NCBI RefSeq assembly: GCF_002813295.1
Contig: NZ_PHUE01000001.1
Coordinates: 2,666,001 to 2,730,000, forward strand
DNA length: 64,000 nt
Reading direction: 5' to 3'
From: Flavobacterium sp. 5
GTDB taxonomy: Bacteria > Bacteroidota > Bacteroidia > Flavobacteriales > Flavobacteriaceae
Shown here: positions 54,081-63,980 of the stretch, piece after piece
Numbering within the stretch: the stretch's first letter is position 1
Layout of the letters: each line of letters begins with the position of its first letter
The notes under the pieces: model-generated
What the model saw: the letters and a program-made list of their open reading frames with translations, nothing else
Told to the model about the DNA's origin: nothing
The model's database searches: none
Made by a program: the position numbers and the translations under genes

Positions 54081-57000
54081 ATGATAAAGTATGCTCCTTT
54101 CAATCATAGAAAACAAATAGTTCAAGTAATTATAACATTTTGTTTAATTACTGTAAGTGCTTCTTCTTATAGTCAGAGCGGTTGTCTTGAGGTTCCAAAA
54201 TCCATTCTAAACGGTACAAATGGTTTTTCTGTAGAAGGAAAAACAGCAAACGATGACTTAGGTGATGCAACTCAAAGTGCAGGTGACATCAATGGTGATG
54301 GTATTGCCGATATTATGATTGGTGCACCAGGAGTTGATTTTGGAGGACTGACCGATGTGGGTGAAATTTATGTGATTTTTGGAGGGACTGGTATTTCAGC
54401 AAGCACTTTTGATGTTACTACTCTAAATGGGACTAATGGTTTTGTAATTAGAGGAACTGTTCAGGATGAAAGATTGGGAGAAATGATAAGCACCGCTGGC
54501 GATTTTAATCATGATGGTGTTGATGATATTATTGTTGGGGACAATTTTAACCTAAATGGGCAAGGCACTGCTTTTATTTTTTATGGATCCAAAATGGGAT
54601 TTTTACCAGTATATGATAAAACAACTCTAAATACTACTAATAGTGTCGTTATTACAGTTGATAATTTTACATATACTAAAGTTCGTGATGTGAGTTACGC
54701 AGGAGATATCAATAATGATGGTGTTGCTGATGTAATTATTAATATGTATGGAAATGATAAAGCAAATTACTATGTTGTTTTTGGACAATCGGGTATTAGC
54801 AATTTAAGTACTTCAGCTCTTGATGGAGTTAATGGATTTTATATTTTGGGTTTTACACAAATTTGGTCTGGACAAGAATCTACAGGAAGTAATGCAGGGG
54901 ATATCAATAATGATGGAATTGATGATTTGGTTTTAGGATTGCCTGCTTATAACGAAGCAGGAGATGGTTATGCGGGAAGAGTCGTGGTATTATTTGGTAA
55001 AACATCTGGTTTTCCTGCTTTATTACAGATGGATAATATGTCGGCATCTGATGGATTTATAATTACAAACTCGGGATCTTATAGCCGTATGGGAAAATCG
55101 GTTGCAGCAGCAGGAGATTTTAATAATGATGGAATTGATGATATTATTATTGGTGCGTCAGGGAAAAAAGTTAATAATTTGCAAAATGCAGGAGAGGTTT
55201 ATATTGTTTTTGGAAGAAGCACTACTTTTCCATTTACTTTTTCTGTTTCCAGTTTAACGGCTGCAACAGGGATTACTATACAAAGTAAAAGTGCTTATAG
55301 TAATTTTGGACAAGTTGTAAATGGATTAAAAGATGTAAATAATGATGGTAAGAATGATGTTATTATTGCTGCCCCAAACGGTGGAGGAAAAGCTAATAAT
55401 GGTGTAGTATATGTAGTTTTTGGCAGTTCAATCCCCACGGCTACTATAGCTCAAGATATGATTTATGGTACAGTGGGTTATCAGGTTTATAATGATGTAA
55501 ATTATTCTAGTGATTCTAATTTTGGAAATGATGCTGCCGGCATTGGTGATTTTAATAATGATGGAATCAATGATTTTATTGTTGGGTCTATTGGTAAATC
55601 TTCTTATTATTATAAAAAAGGTAATGCGTATATTTTTTATGGAGAAAAATTAGATCGAATTGATTCCGAAAAACCGAACATAACTTGTCCAACGGGACAA
55701 ATGTTGTATGCAAATTCGACCTTACCCAATTATATTTCGTTTTTACCAACTGTAACTGATAATTGTACCGATAACATGGATTTGGTTTTTACACAAACCC
55801 CACCTCAAGGTAGTCTTTTTACTTCAGATACGAATGTAACCATAACAGTTACTGATAAATCAGGGAACACAAATTCCTGTTCATTTTTGGTAAAACTAAA
55901 AACAAATATCGCAGATATTAATTGTAGTACTTATTCTACTTCTGTACAAGATTTAAATGGAAGCAATGGTTTTACAATTTATGGAGAGAAAACAACTCGT
56001 GAGGCTGGTTCAAGTGTAAATACAGCTGGTGATATAAATGGAGATGGAATTACTGATTTTATAATAGGTGCTCCTGGAAATTACAGTCCATGGTATGGTC
56101 AATATCAAAACGAATATCGAATTATTAAAGGAGCTGCTTATTTAGTTTATGGTACTTCGGCTGGTTTTCCTCCTAATATTGATTTAGGATTCTTGAATGG
56201 AACAAATGGTTTTGCTATTCGTAACGATAATATAGCAGATAATTTCCCTGTAACAGGATATGATGTAGGAAGTGCGGGAGATATCAATGGGGATGGAATA
56301 GGAGATTTTATGATTAGTGATCCTTATCGACATTCTCCTTATGGATCAGAAGTGGGGCATACTTATATTGTTTTCGGAAAAACAACTGGTTTTCCATCTG
56401 AATTGCTATTATCTACGTTAGATGGAACCAATGGATTTTCATTAATTGGAACAGAAAATTACGGAGATGCGGGGATTAGTATTGATACAATTGGTGATAT
56501 AAATGGTGATGGAATACAAGATATAGCTGCAATTACTGGTGGCTCTGGAGCAGGAAATGGAAAATGTTTTATAATATATGGATCTCATTCGGGATTTCCT
56601 GCAGTATTACGAACCAATCAACTAAATGGAACCAATGGTTTTACAGTAGAAGGTGATGCTACAATTGGCATCATAGGAAATTCTGTTTCAGGTTTAGGAG
56701 ATATCAATGGTGATGGAATTTCGGATTTTGCAATGGGAAGTTACAACGGAACAGGCCAAGTACACAAATTTGTTATTTATGGACGTTTATCTAACTTTCC
56801 ATTGACTTTAAATGTTTCAACTCTAAATGGTGCTAATGGATTTATTGTTGAAAATACAGCAGCTCCTTTGAATGCTTATCTTGGGGTGTCAAAAGTTGGA
56901 GATATTAATGGAGATGGATATAATGACATAGCTATTGTTAAGGATTATATACTTTTTGGAGGACCAACGATTCCTGCGAAAATGGATTTAAAAAATTTGG

Positions 57001-60000
57001 ATGGTACCAATGGTTTTAAATTAACCGACGTTAGTTATGGAAATGTATTTGGTTCAGCGGGTGATTTTAATGACGATGGATTTGATGATTATGTTTTTCA
57101 GAACAGTACTGATTTTTATATTTTATTTGGAAAAAACAGTTGGACTCCAACGGTTAAAGTTAGTTGGCTCACCGCCAAGGATGGTCTGATGGTGCTCACT
57201 TCATCATCAAGTGATTATTCTGTAAATAATGCAGGAGATGTAAATAAAGATGGAATAAGCGATTTGATTATCGGTAATAGTTTTGATTCGTACGGCAGTA
57301 ATTTAAAAGTTAATACTTCACCAGGATTTGCTTATGTTCTTTTTGGAAAGAAAATTACAGATACCGAAAAGCCTGTAATTACGAATTGCCCAACCAATAA
57401 AGCATTAAATATTGGTGATGCTATTCCAGATTATAAAACAGCTATTACAGTTACCGATAATTGTGACGATAATCCTGTAGTTACTCAAAGCCCTGTTGCA
57501 GGAACTATTTATACAGGAGGTACACAGTCTTTAACTCTTACCGCCACGGATGCCAAATCCAATTTTGCAACTTGCACTTTTAATATTGTGAGTACTGTCG
57601 ATACCGAGTCTCCTGCAATCACGTGTATGCCAGATCAACAACTCAGCTGCGGAAGCTTAGTTCCTGATTATTTAGCGTTGCTAACCGTTACCGATAATAT
57701 AGATACTAGTATTGATGTATATCAATCTCCTGGAGCTGGTTCGAAGTTTTATAATGGAATGGAAATTAAATTCACAGCAAAGGATGATGCAGGAAATGAA
57801 TCAGAGTGTAAAATTAAAATTACAGCAACTGGGCCCGATACAGAGCCGCCAACATTTAATTGTCCAACTGGGCTTACATTAAATTGCGGAGATGTTCTAC
57901 CAAATTATGCCGAAGACTCAATGATGAATCTGGCAGATAATTGTAGTGCCAACCTACATTACGTTATGACACCTCCTCCGGGGACTAAATTCTATGATGG
58001 TATATCAGTTCATATTGATTATTCTGATGTATCTGGAAATACAGATGGATGTACTTTTGTAGTTCATTCAGCAACAGTTGATAGTGCAAAACCTGTTATC
58101 TCTTGTATTGGAGACCAAACTTTAACATGTGGTAGTGTTTTGCCAGATTACACCCCATTAATCACAGCAACTGATAATTGCGATGCTTCGCCAACAATCA
58201 CTCAAAGTCCTATAGCGGGAAGTCCATTTGTGGCAGGAATGACAGTAACAATAACTGTTAAAGACGTTTCAAATAATACAGAAGTGTGTAGTTTTTTGGT
58301 TAATGCTTCCGCAGATGTAACCAAACCAGTCATCACATGTATTGGCAATCAAACATTAAGTTGTGAAGGAATACTTCCAGATTACACCCCACTAATCACA
58401 GTTTCTGATAATTGTGATGCTTCGCCGACAATCACTCAAAATCCAATTGCTGGAAGTCCTTTTATCGCAGGAATGACAGTAACAATCACTGCTAAAGACG
58501 CTTCAAATAATACAGAAGTGTGTAGTTTTTTAGTTAATGCTTCCGCAGATGTTACCAAACCAGTTATCAGTTGTATAGGCAATCAAACATTAAATTGTGG
58601 AGCAAATCTTCCTGATTACACCCCATTAATCACAGCTACTGATAATTGTGATGCTTCACCATCAATCACGCAAAGCCCAATTGCGGGAAGTCCTTTTATC
58701 GCAGGAATGATGGTAACAATGACTGCTAAAGACGTTTCTAATAATACAGAAGTATGTAGTTTTTTGGTTAATGCTTCCGCAGATGTTGCCAAACCAGTTA
58801 TCATTTGTATTGGCAATCAAACATTAAGTTGTGGAGCAACGCTTCCAGATTATACAGGATTAATAGTAGCCACCGATAATTGTGATGCTTCACCATCAAT
58901 CACGCAAAGCCCAATTGCGGGAAGTCCTTTTATCTCAGGAATGACAGTAACAATGACAGCTAAAGACATTTCGGATAATACAGAAGTATGTAGTTTTTTA
59001 GTTAACGCTTCCGCAGATATTGCCAAACCTGTTATCATTTGTATTGGCAATCAAACATTAAGTTGTGGAGCAACTCTTCCAGATTATACAGCATTAATAG
59101 TAGCCACTGATAATTGTGATGCTTCGCCAACAATAACTCAAAGCCCAATTGCGGGTAGCCCTTTTGTAGTAGGAATGACAGTAACAATTACTGCTAAAGA
59201 CGTTTCGAATAATACAGAAGTGTGTAGTTTTTTGGTTAACGCTTCCGTTGATGTAATTAAACCAGTTGTGATTTGTTCTGGAAATAAAAGTTTAGTTTTA
59301 GGATCGGTACTTGCTGATTATACTGCTACAGTTACAGTTAGTGATAATTGTGATGATTCACCTGTGGTTACTCAAAGTCCAATAGCAGGAAGTCCTTTTG
59401 TTAACGGAATGACAGTTGTTATTTCGGCAAAGGATGTTTCTGGTAATATAGGCTCTTGTTCTTTTGTTGTAAATGAAATTGTAGATACAGAACTCCCTAA
59501 ATTAATTTGTTTGTCTGACCAAAATTTACCTTGCTCGACAACAAAAATCCCCGACTATACAAAACTAGTAACGGTTTCAGATAATCTGGACTCAAATCCA
59601 ATTGTTACACAAAATCCTGTGGAAGGAAGTCCTTTTATAGCTGGAATGACAGTAACAATGACAGTAACAGATGCAAGTGGGAATAATGCAAAATGCAGTT
59701 TCAAATTATTTGAAAGTTCAGTTTCAGTAAATGCGGGTAGCGATATTTATATACAAGAAGGGGAAGAAGTCTCCCTCCAAGCTGTTGCAACAGGTACTGG
59801 AAGTTTTAATTGGAGCCCTACAACAGGACTGAATAACTCATCAATTAGTAATCCAATCGCAAATCCATTGGAAACCACTAGATATACTGTGATTTTCAAA
59901 GACAATGAGGGCTGTTCTGCAGAAAATTCTATTACCATTTACGTTGATCCAATACAAAAAGACGATACGAAATATGGTTTTTCACCAGACAATGATGGAA

Positions 60001-60254
60001 TAAATGATTTTTGGTTTATTGATACGATTGATCAATTTCCAAAAAATGAAGTTTCGATTTTTAACAGATGGGGAGACTTAGTTTTTCAAATAGAAGGATA
60101 TAATAACACTACTAATGTTTTTACAGGTGTTGCCAATAGGAAACGAAATTTTGGTGCCGATATACTTCCAGAAGGAACTTACTTTTTTGAAATAAAAACC
60201 GAAGCAACATCACATTTAAAAAAATACAAGGGTTTCCTTGTTTTAAAACGATAA
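54081..60254 (+). CDS. Giant SprB-like surface protein: FG-GAP propellers, HYR repeats, T9SS type B domain
   Basis: A 2057-residue secreted protein. A signal peptide (about 1-33) is followed by seven FG-GAP repeats (calcium-binding DxNxDGxxD motifs near 70, 140, 210, 275, 347, 417 and 490), making one complete seven-bladed integrin-type propeller. One HYR domain follows (about 535-615), then a second set of seven FG-GAP motifs (about 650-1085). Ten more HYR domains run from about 1095 to 1880, five of them nearly identical. After a PKD-like domain, the last about 95 residues (GFSPDNDGINDFW.. to the C-terminus) are a gliding-motility-type (type B) sorting domain. It is probably a cell-surface adhesin. 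Its SprF-like partner follows 4 bp downstream. Confidence 0.93.
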   Translation: MIKYAPFNHRKQIVQVIITFCLITVSASSYSQSGCLEVPKSILNGTNGFSVEGKTANDDLGDATQSAGDINGDGIADIMIGAPGVDFGGLTDVGEIYVIFGGTGISASTFDVTTLNGTNGFVIRGTVQDERLGEMISTAGDFNHDGVDDIIVGDNFNLNGQGTAFIFYGSKMGFLPVYDKTTLNTTNSVVITVDNFTYTKVRDVSYAGDINNDGVADVIINMYGNDKANYYVVFGQSGISNLSTSALDGVNGFYILGFTQIWSGQESTGSNAGDINNDGIDDLVLGLPAYNEAGDGYAGRVVVLFGKTSGFPALLQMDNMSASDGFIITNSGSYSRMGKSVAAAGDFNNDGIDDIIIGASGKKVNNLQNAGEVYIVFGRSTTFPFTFSVSSLTAATGITIQSKSAYSNFGQVVNGLKDVNNDGKNDVIIAAPNGGGKANNGVVYVVFGSSIPTATIAQDMIYGTVGYQVYNDVNYSSDSNFGNDAAGIGDFNNDGINDFIVGSIGKSSYYYKKGNAYIFYGEKLDRIDSEKPNITCPTGQMLYANSTLPNYISFLPTVTDNCTDNMDLVFTQTPPQGSLFTSDTNVTITVTDKSGNTNSCSFLVKLKTNIADINCSTYSTSVQDLNGSNGFTIYGEKTTREAGSSVNTAGDINGDGITDFIIGAPGNYSPWYGQYQNEYRIIKGAAYLVYGTSAGFPPNIDLGFLNGTNGFAIRNDNIADNFPVTGYDVGSAGDINGDGIGDFMISDPYRHSPYGSEVGHTYIVFGKTTGFPSELLLSTLDGTNGFSLIGTENYGDAGISIDTIGDINGDGIQDIAAITGGSGAGNGKCFIIYGSHSGFPAVLRTNQLNGTNGFTVEGDATIGIIGNSVSGLGDINGDGISDFAMGSYNGTGQVHKFVIYGRLSNFPLTLNVSTLNGANGFIVENTAAPLNAYLGVSKVGDINGDGYNDIAIVKDYILFGGPTIPAKMDLKNLDGTNGFKLTDVSYGNVFGSAGDFNDDGFDDYVFQNSTDFYILFGKNSWTPTVKVSWLTAKDGLMVLTSSSSDYSVNNAGDVNKDGISDLIIGNSFDSYGSNLKVNTSPGFAYVLFGKKITDTEKPVITNCPTNKALNIGDAIPDYKTAITVTDNCDDNPVVTQSPVAGTIYTGGTQSLTLTATDAKSNFATCTFNIVSTVDTESPAITCMPDQQLSCGSLVPDYLALLTVTDNIDTSIDVYQSPGAGSKFYNGMEIKFTAKDDAGNESECKIKITATGPDTEPPTFNCPTGLTLNCGDVLPNYAEDSMMNLADNCSANLHYVMTPPPGTKFYDGISVHIDYSDVSGNTDGCTFVVHSATVDSAKPVISCIGDQTLTCGSVLPDYTPLITATDNCDASPTITQSPIAGSPFVAGMTVTITVKDVSNNTEVCSFLVNASADVTKPVITCIGNQTLSCEGILPDYTPLITVSDNCDASPTITQNPIAGSPFIAGMTVTITAKDASNNTEVCSFLVNASADVTKPVISCIGNQTLNCGANLPDYTPLITATDNCDASPSITQSPIAGSPFIAGMMVTMTAKDVSNNTEVCSFLVNASADVAKPVIICIGNQTLSCGATLPDYTGLIVATDNCDASPSITQSPIAGSPFISGMTVTMTAKDISDNTEVCSFLVNASADIAKPVIICIGNQTLSCGATLPDYTALIVATDNCDASPTITQSPIAGSPFVVGMTVTITAKDVSNNTEVCSFLVNASVDVIKPVVICSGNKSLVLGSVLADYTATVTVSDNCDDSPVVTQSPIAGSPFVNGMTVVISAKDVSGNIGSCSFVVNEIVDTELPKLICLSDQNLPCSTTKIPDYTKLVTVSDNLDSNPIVTQNPVEGSPFIAGMTVTMTVTDASGNNAKCSFKLFESSVSVNAGSDIYIQEGEEVSLQAVATGTGSFNWSPTTGLNNSSISNPIANPLETTRYTVIFKDNEGCSAENSITIYVDPIQKDDTKYGFSPDNDGINDFWFIDTIDQFPKNEVSIFNRWGDLVFQIEGYNNTTNVFTGVANRKRNFGADILPEGTYFFEIKTEATSHLKKYKGFLVLKR
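58089..59258 (+). repeat. Five tandem 234-bp HYR-coding repeats
   Basis: Units begin at 58089, 58323, 58557, 58791 and 59025, each 78 codons long, starting KPVI and ending NASAD plus a variable residue pair. They share long stretches of identical DNA, such as AATAATACAGAAGT and GCTTCCGCAGATGT, whereas the flanking HYR units are clearly diverged. This implies recent expansion by unequal recombination, and unit number may vary. Confidence 0.9.
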
Positions 60255-60258
60255 TTTA

Positions 60259-61179
60259 ATGAATAAGAATTATTTTAAGCTAATCATTTTGATTGCTTTT
60301 GCGATGGTACCAAATAATGCTCAAAGCCAGCAAACACCAATTTTTACAAACTATAACTATAACACAGTCGTTCTTAATCCAGCCCACGCAGGATATTATG
60401 AAGATGCTGATATTACATTAATCAGTACAGGTAATTTTTATAATATTGAAGGAGGAGCAAGAGATACCCAATTGACAGTGAATACACCTTTGAGATCCAA
60501 ACATGTGGGACTTGCTGCGGGGATATCCAGAGATCAGATTGGAGTTTCCAGTGTGACTAGTTTTTTTGGAGCCTATTCGTATAAGATTTTTTTTGATGAA
60601 GAGTATGGTCGAGGAAGATGGTGGGCATACGACCCTAACATTATTTCTTTTGGAATTACTGCTGGAGCTTCTATATATGATGAAAATTTATTGGAATTAG
60701 GAATTGAAAATGATCCTAATTTTCAGGAAAATATTCATACAATGGTGCCCAATATTGGAGTTGGTTTGTTGTATAATAAAGATCATATTTATATAGGTCT
60801 TTCAGCACCTAATTTATTTGGTTCTTCGTTGTCTTCTGAGAAGAATTTAAATATAAAAAGCAATTATTATGGGTATATGGGCTATCGTTTTTTTACCAAT
60901 CAATTTGAAGAGGTGATGATTAATCCTAGTACTTTGGTAAAATATGTGCCAGGAGCTCCGCTACAAGTCGATTTGAATTTAATGCTAAATTACAAAAACA
61001 CTGTTGAGGTTGGTGTTGGTTATAGAACCAGTAATGCAGTGAATTTTTTGGCGGGTTTTTATTTGTTTGATCATTGGAGACTAATGTATTCATATAATTA
61101 CTCATTAGAGGATCATAGCATTAATAACACGCATAGTTTGGTACTGAATTATCGACTTGGAAAAGGGTTTGAAAGATAA
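60259..61179 (+). CDS. PorP/SprF-family outer-membrane protein
   Basis: A 306-residue beta-barrel of the PorP/SprF family. In F. johnsoniae SprF is needed for secretion of the type B cargo SprB, and such genes generally lie directly behind the adhesin they serve, as here (4 bp gap). It has a signal peptide (IILIAFAMVPNNAQSQQ). The family opening is PIFTNYNYNTVVLNPAHAGY (about 27-46), followed by VGLAAGISRDQIG, the internal GITAGASIYDENL and the ending HSLVLNYRLGKGF. It is therefore the dedicated export/attachment partner of the 2057-residue protein. Confidence 0.93.
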   Translation: MNKNYFKLIILIAFAMVPNNAQSQQTPIFTNYNYNTVVLNPAHAGYYEDADITLISTGNFYNIEGGARDTQLTVNTPLRSKHVGLAAGISRDQIGVSSVTSFFGAYSYKIFFDEEYGRGRWWAYDPNIISFGITAGASIYDENLLELGIENDPNFQENIHTMVPNIGVGLLYNKDHIYIGLSAPNLFGSSLSSEKNLNIKSNYYGYMGYRFFTNQFEEVMINPSTLVKYVPGAPLQVDLNLMLNYKNTVEVGVGYRTSNAVNFLAGFYLFDHWRLMYSYNYSLEDHSINNTHSLVLNYRLGKGFER

Positions 61180-61192
61180 TATGTAATTTGGA

Positions 61193-61834
61193 TTAATCTA
61201 GTAGTCCATATTCAATGGCATATTTTACTAATCCTGCCGTGTTTTTTACATTTAGTTTCGAAATTAAATTACGGCGATGAGTGTTAACTGTGTTGAGACT
61301 GATAAATGTTTTTTCAGCAATTTCACTACCCGTAAATTCTTGAGCAATGAGAATCAGAATTTCTTTTTCTCTGCTGCTTAATTCGGTGATGAAAAAAGTA
61401 TTGTTTTTTATTTTTGAATTGTTATCATCATTTTTATCTAAGACTTCTTTGCAAAAATAAGTTTCTCCTTTTTTTATCGTATGTATCGCATGAAGGAGTT
61501 CTTGTTTTTCGGCATTTTTTAGTAAATAACCATCAGCTCCCATCCGAATGAGTTTGGCAATTATTTGGATATTACTATGAGTGCTTACAATCAATATTTT
61601 GATCGAAGGATATTTTTGTTTTATTATTTTGGTCACTTCGATTCCATCCATCTCAGGCATGCTTATATCCAGTAATATAATGTCAGGAATAGCATTTTCC
61701 ATTATTTTAAATACTGCATTACCATTTTCTGCTTTCCCTAAAATGGTTATATTTTCTTCGTTTTCTAATAATGAAACAATACCCTGAAGAAACATAGTAT
61801 GGTCATCGGCTATAATGATTTTGATTTTTTCCAT
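61193..61834 (-). CDS. NarL/FixJ-family response regulator
   Basis: A 213-residue two-component transcription factor. The receiver domain (about 1-120) has the acidic pair ADDH (about 9-12), the phosphoacceptor Asp56 in LLDISMPEMDG, and the conserved Ser/Thr and Lys positions in IVSTHS and LLKNAEK. The C-terminal LuxR-type helix-turn-helix spans about 148-210 (LSSREKEILILIAQEFTGSEIAEKTFISLNTVNTHRRNLISKL). It follows the histidine kinase gene by 7 bp, so the two are a cognate pair. NarL-type regulators bind inverted repeats as dimers; the 7-2-7 palindromes upstream of four nearby units are candidate targets. Confidence 0.95.
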   Translation of the reverse strand: MEKIKIIIADDHTMFLQGIVSLLENEENITILGKAENGNAVFKIMENAIPDIILLDISMPEMDGIEVTKIIKQKYPSIKILIVSTHSNIQIIAKLIRMGADGYLLKNAEKQELLHAIHTIKKGETYFCKEVLDKNDDNNSKIKNNTFFITELSSREKEILILIAQEFTGSEIAEKTFISLNTVNTHRRNLISKLNVKNTAGLVKYAIEYGLLD

Positions 61835-61841
61835 GTTTTGT

Positions 61842-63980
61842 TTAGGATTTAAAAGGTGATTTAGTCAAAGGAATTTCAATGTTTATGATGGTTCCGCGTC
61901 TTAACATGGAGTCAATTTGCATAGAACCAGAAATTGTATTCAACCGGCTATTTATATTTTTGAAACCAATTCCGTGGGATTTCTTGTAAGAATCAAAACC
62001 AATTCCGTTGTCCTCAAATAAAATATTGAGATTATTTTCTATACAGTTCAGTTGTAGTTCAATAGTTGTTGCCTTGGCATGTTTGAGTGTATTGGTTACT
62101 AGCTCCTGAATGATTTTGTAAATTTCCATCTGTAAGCTTTCTGCAATCAAGTCAATTTGTGTTCTTGGGTAAGCGACAAAGGAAGTTTTTAGGTCGTTTA
62201 TTCCAGCTAAATTTTTTTGATATTCTTCTAGAAGATTACAGAAATTATTTTGACTAAATTTTTCAGGAATCAAATTATGGGATAAATCCCGAACTTGTTG
62301 ATAGGTTTCGTCCAATTGTTTTTGGATGATTTGAATAGCATCTGGTTTGCTTGCAACGGTGTTGAGTTGTAGTTTTATGGCAGCAAGATTACCGCCAATG
62401 CTGTCGTGTAGTTCTTTAGCAATTTTTGATCTGGCTTTGTCTTGACCCTTTACGGCAGCTTTTATTAATTTTAATTCTTGATCTTTTACGAGAGTAATTA
62501 TTTTTTGTTCGCTAATTTCTTTTTCGTTTTGGTTTAATAATCGTTGAGTTTTTAGCCTTTGATAGTACAAAAAGAGTAAAGCAATAATTGGAATTAAAAG
62601 TATTGAAAATGCGATAAGAGTTATTTTTTTAGTCTCTTTTTGCCAATTGATTTCAGCAGTTTTTAATAATTGGTCTTTTTTTAGCGAGGTAATTTCACTA
62701 GCTTTTTTTTGAGAAATATTATTTAAGTTTAGTATTTTATTTTCGTTTTTCTTTTGGTTAATCTCTTTTTGCAGATTTAAGAAAGCAAGTGCTTCTTCGT
62801 TGTTTTTTAGCTCTAATATTTTGGCTTTGTTTTCAACTTGCAGTACTTTTATTTCTTTCTCATTTTGCCATGTTTTGTATTTTACTTCCAGTTCATTGAT
62901 TTCTTTGTCTTTTTGGAGATGAGCAATAGAATCCTTTATTTTGGAGGATTTGTTAGTAAATAGGTATGCGTTTTTATAATCGTTTTGAGTTATAAAAATG
63001 TCTTTTAAATTGTCGTATATTTCGTTTTGTTCATGTAGGTATCCTAATTTTTCGGCATCATTTAAGGCGCTTGAAAAAATGATTTTAGCATCTTCTTGCT
63101 TTTTTAAATCCAAAAATATTTTTCCTAAATTAAGTCGAGCTGTTATTGCTATTTGAGGTAATTCACCTTTATCTGCCAATTTGATGGCTTCTTGATATAA
63201 AAGGGTTGCATCATTTAATTTTTTTTGAGATTGGTAATTGGAGGCAAGACCTATAGCAATCACGGATTTCCCTTGTATATTATTAGTTTTTTCGCATAAT
63301 ACCTTAGCCTTGTTGAAATAAGAATTAGATTTATCGTACTCTTTCAAGGAGCTGTAAATGTCACCAATATTGATATAACTGCCTAGTATTATTTCTTCTC
63401 CTTGTTTGTATTCAAGGCATTGTTTGAACAGTTTGAGCGCATTTTTATAATCACCAAGATCACTATAGGTTAAGGCAAGTCCGTGTACGTGAGTGTAATA
63501 CAAATCAGTTTCATTGAATTTTTGAGAAGTCTCAATTCCTTTGATATGCCATTTTTTGCTTTCTTCTAATAATCCTCTTTTTTTATTGTTAATAGCTAGT
63601 AAATTATAGCTCAATGAATATGTTCGATAACGAAGAGAATCATTACTATTGGTATTAGATTTTAAAACTTGGTTAGTATAATAAAGAGAAGAATCTATTA
63701 AAGAGCGTTTGTTAAAATAGTAAGCCAAAAGCAAATTAATGTTGACTAAATTGAGTTTTGATTTATGGTTTTTTAATAATTGATGAGTAATTTTATAAGC
63801 CTTTTTGTCTTCGCCTTTGTTAAAGAGTATAAAGGCACCGTCTATTGATTTTTTCTCTTGGAGTTCAAAAGCCGAAATTTTAGGAATTGGATTTTGTTTA
63901 GGATCTATTTTTTGTGCATTCAAAACACAACAAAGACCTAGGAAATGTATGTAAATAAAATTCTTTAACAATTGAGGCAT
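61842..63980 (-). CDS. TPR-containing histidine kinase (HisKA_3/NarX type)
   Basis: About 712 residues from ATG 63980 (MPQLLKNFIYIHFLGLCC), which gives a signal peptide; a TTG two codons upstream is less likely. Residues about 35-345 are periplasmic TPR repeats (for example LALTYSDLGDYKNALKLFKQCLEYK), followed by a coiled-coil (about 350-430) and one membrane helix (about 440-465, ITLIAFSILLIPIIALLFLYY). The kinase core has the H-box KELHDSIGG with phosphoacceptor His525, the N-box ELVTNTLKHAKA and the G-box DNGIGFD, of the HisKA_3 family. The signal sensed by the TPR domain is unknown. Its promoter lies beyond the window edge. Confidence 0.93.
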   Translation of the reverse strand: MPQLLKNFIYIHFLGLCCVLNAQKIDPKQNPIPKISAFELQEKKSIDGAFILFNKGEDKKAYKITHQLLKNHKSKLNLVNINLLLAYYFNKRSLIDSSLYYTNQVLKSNTNSNDSLRYRTYSLSYNLLAINNKKRGLLEESKKWHIKGIETSQKFNETDLYYTHVHGLALTYSDLGDYKNALKLFKQCLEYKQGEEIILGSYINIGDIYSSLKEYDKSNSYFNKAKVLCEKTNNIQGKSVIAIGLASNYQSQKKLNDATLLYQEAIKLADKGELPQIAITARLNLGKIFLDLKKQEDAKIIFSSALNDAEKLGYLHEQNEIYDNLKDIFITQNDYKNAYLFTNKSSKIKDSIAHLQKDKEINELEVKYKTWQNEKEIKVLQVENKAKILELKNNEEALAFLNLQKEINQKKNENKILNLNNISQKKASEITSLKKDQLLKTAEINWQKETKKITLIAFSILLIPIIALLFLYYQRLKTQRLLNQNEKEISEQKIITLVKDQELKLIKAAVKGQDKARSKIAKELHDSIGGNLAAIKLQLNTVASKPDAIQIIQKQLDETYQQVRDLSHNLIPEKFSQNNFCNLLEEYQKNLAGINDLKTSFVAYPRTQIDLIAESLQMEIYKIIQELVTNTLKHAKATTIELQLNCIENNLNILFEDNGIGFDSYKKSHGIGFKNINSRLNTISGSMQIDSMLRRGTIINIEIPLTKSPFKS

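Noticed and set aside
58616..59050. Two similar minus-strand frames of 66 codons
   Set aside because: They are antisense shadows of the duplicated HYR repeats and are similar only for that reason.
58089..59258. Regular repeats as a possible CRISPR array
   Set aside because: The units are 234 bp, lack unique spacers and are in-frame HYR domains of the adhesin.
44372..61179. Phage, contractile-injection or type VI secretion cluster
   Set aside because: No sheath, tube, baseplate, spike or AAA ATPase gene is present; the only hint is a DUF2931-like stretch in one protein.
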